Assembly (NCBI GenBank): GCA_030591825.1
Contig: JAUVAG010000044.1
Location: forward strand, 1-7,515
DNA length: 7,515 nucleotides
DNA from: Dethiosulfatibacter sp.
GTDB lineage: Bacteria > Bacillota > Clostridia > Tissierellales > Dethiosulfatibacteraceae
Direction: 5' to 3'
Position numbers and translations under genes: made by a program. Below are positions 6,918-7,515 of this stretch, in pieces. Numbering within the stretch: position 1 is the stretch's first letter; the number at the start of each line of letters is the position of its first letter. The notes below the pieces were generated by a model that was not told where the DNA came from, ran no database searches, and saw only the letters and a program-made list of their open reading frames with translations.

Positions 6918-6927
6918 ATTATACCTG

Positions 6928-7281
6928 CTATTCCTGATTGTTTTTCAAGCCTTTCAGCAGCTCGTTGATTCTAATGCTGTTTTCGATACTTCCGTCCAGA
7001 TAAAAGTTCAGCTCTGGTGTAATTCTCGTAGTAAGTTTTGAGCTGAGCTCTTTTCTTATATATCCTTTTGCCTTGTTTAATATCTCAACTGTCTCTGTTT
7101 TGTTCTTTTCAGACCCTATTATAGAGATATAAACTTTAGCGAAGTGCATGTCGTCAGTTATCATAACTTCCGTAATAGAAACATGTTCGTTCATTCTAGG
7201 ATCTTTTACATCGTTATGAATTATACCACTCAAGTATCTTTTTATATCCTGCTTGAGTCTATTTTTTCTTTTACTCTTCAT
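6928..7281 (-). CDS. rbfA: Ribosome-binding factor A
   Basis: RbfA is a small KH-like protein that binds the immature 30S subunit and helps 16S rRNA 5'-end maturation, notably in the cold. The 117-residue protein has the expected basic N-terminus (RKNRLKQDIKRYLS), VKDPRM (25-30), an ITEVMITDDMHFAKVYISI core, the KAKGYIRKEL helix around the KH-type kink, and PELNFYLDGSIENSIRINELL near the end. The length is normal. The start at 7281 lies 6 nt after AGGTGA, which contains the infB stop codon. It follows infB directly: the small ylxP gene found between them in B. subtilis is absent. The family assignment is secure. Confidence 0.96.
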   Translation of the reverse strand: MKSKRKNRLKQDIKRYLSGIIHNDVKDPRMNEHVSITEVMITDDMHFAKVYISIIGSEKNKTETVEILNKAKGYIRKELSSKLTTRITPELNFYLDGSIENSIRINELLKGLKNNQE

Positions 7282-7287
7282 CTAACA

Positions 7288-7293
7288 TCACCT
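7288..7293 (-). promoter_or_regulatory. rbfA ribosome binding site containing the infB stop codon
   Basis: AGGTGA (7293-7288) serves as the Shine-Dalgarno for rbfA, 6 nt before its ATG. Its last three bases are the infB TGA stop (7290-7288). Termination of infB would place a ribosome on the rbfA initiation region. Confidence 0.75.
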
Positions 7294-7515
7294 TTTTATT
7301 TCTTCAATTATGTATGCTTCGATAATGTCGCCCTCTTTAAGGTCGTTGTATTTCTCAATCATAAGACCACCTTCATAACCGGTCTTAAGCTCAGATGCAT
7401 CATCCTTGAATCTTTTAAGAGAAGCTATTGACCCCTCATGGATAACTATATCATTTCTTAACAACCTGATGCCGGACTTTCTTGTGATTTTACCGCTTGA
7501 CACATAAATTCCTGC
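7288..7515 (-). CDS. infB: Translation initiation factor IF-2, C-terminal end only
   Basis: The 75 visible residues are the end of IF-2, the GTPase that brings fMet-tRNA to the 30S initiation complex. They cover most of the last beta-barrel (domain IV/C2), which binds the formyl-methionyl acceptor end. The pattern matches: [19 protein letters not shown], then [12 protein letters not shown], and [12 protein letters not shown] at the end. The frame is open to the window edge; an internal GTG at 7503 is not the start. The usually conserved cysteine in GYECG is glycine here (GYEGG, codon 7371-7369), in the region known to contact fMet-tRNA. The rest of the gene lies outside the window. The identity is firm despite the short length. 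Confidence 0.95.
   Translation of the reverse strand, partial: AGIYVSSGKITRKSGIRLLRNDIVIHEGSIASLKRFKDDASELKTGYEGGLMIEKYNDLKEGDIIEAYIIEEIKR

Noticed and set aside
6918..6923. A perfect TATAAT just upstream of nrnA as a promoter
   Set aside because: The only nearby -35-like box (TTGAAA) is 19 nt away and the transcript would begin inside the nrnA start region, so it could not supply a leader for that gene.

Overview
The window is a compact stretch of housekeeping genes from a low-GC Gram-positive bacterium, most likely a member of the Clostridia. The DNA is AT-rich. The genes favour AGA and ATA codons, strong AGGAGG-type ribosome binding sites precede most of them, and the order infB-rbfA-nrnA-truB-ribF-rpsO-pnp-M16 peptidase is the Firmicutes translation/RNA cluster. 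The genus cannot be fixed from this sequence. All nine genes are on the minus strand, so transcription runs from high to low coordinates. No mobile element, CRISPR array, tRNA or rRNA was seen, and no stretch over 300 bases lacks a gene.

In transcription order: the C-terminal end of infB (IF2, cut by the window edge); rbfA (30S maturation); a DHH/DHHA1 phosphoesterase of the NrnA type; truB (tRNA U55 pseudouridine synthase); and a short RibF-like FMN adenylyltransferase without a recognisable riboflavin kinase domain. These are packed tightly: stop codons sit inside or next to the next gene's Shine-Dalgarno sequence. A 130-base gap follows, with a good sigma-A promoter and a highly structured leader for rpsO (S15). 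rpsO ends in a clear intrinsic terminator, then comes pnp (polynucleotide phosphorylase), a second stem-loop with a T-rich tail, an M16 zinc peptidase, and dut (dUTPase), which is cut at the window start before its last motif.

Functionally, the genes serve translation initiation (infB, rbfA, rpsO), RNA modification and decay (truB, pnp, nrnA), flavin cofactor synthesis (ribF-like) and nucleotide-pool hygiene (dut).

The most interesting signal is the rpsO leader. A 13-bp stem has a 20-nt loop whose 3' half pairs, over 9 bp with a 2-nt bulge, with the sequence containing the rpsO Shine-Dalgarno. That makes an H-type pseudoknot that could support S15 autoregulation. The 5' end of the leader could also pair with the same loop, which would give a competing fold. 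Other points to check are a perfect 13-bp inverted repeat inside dut, the loss of the kinase half of RibF, and a Cys-to-Gly change in the tRNA-binding domain of IF2.
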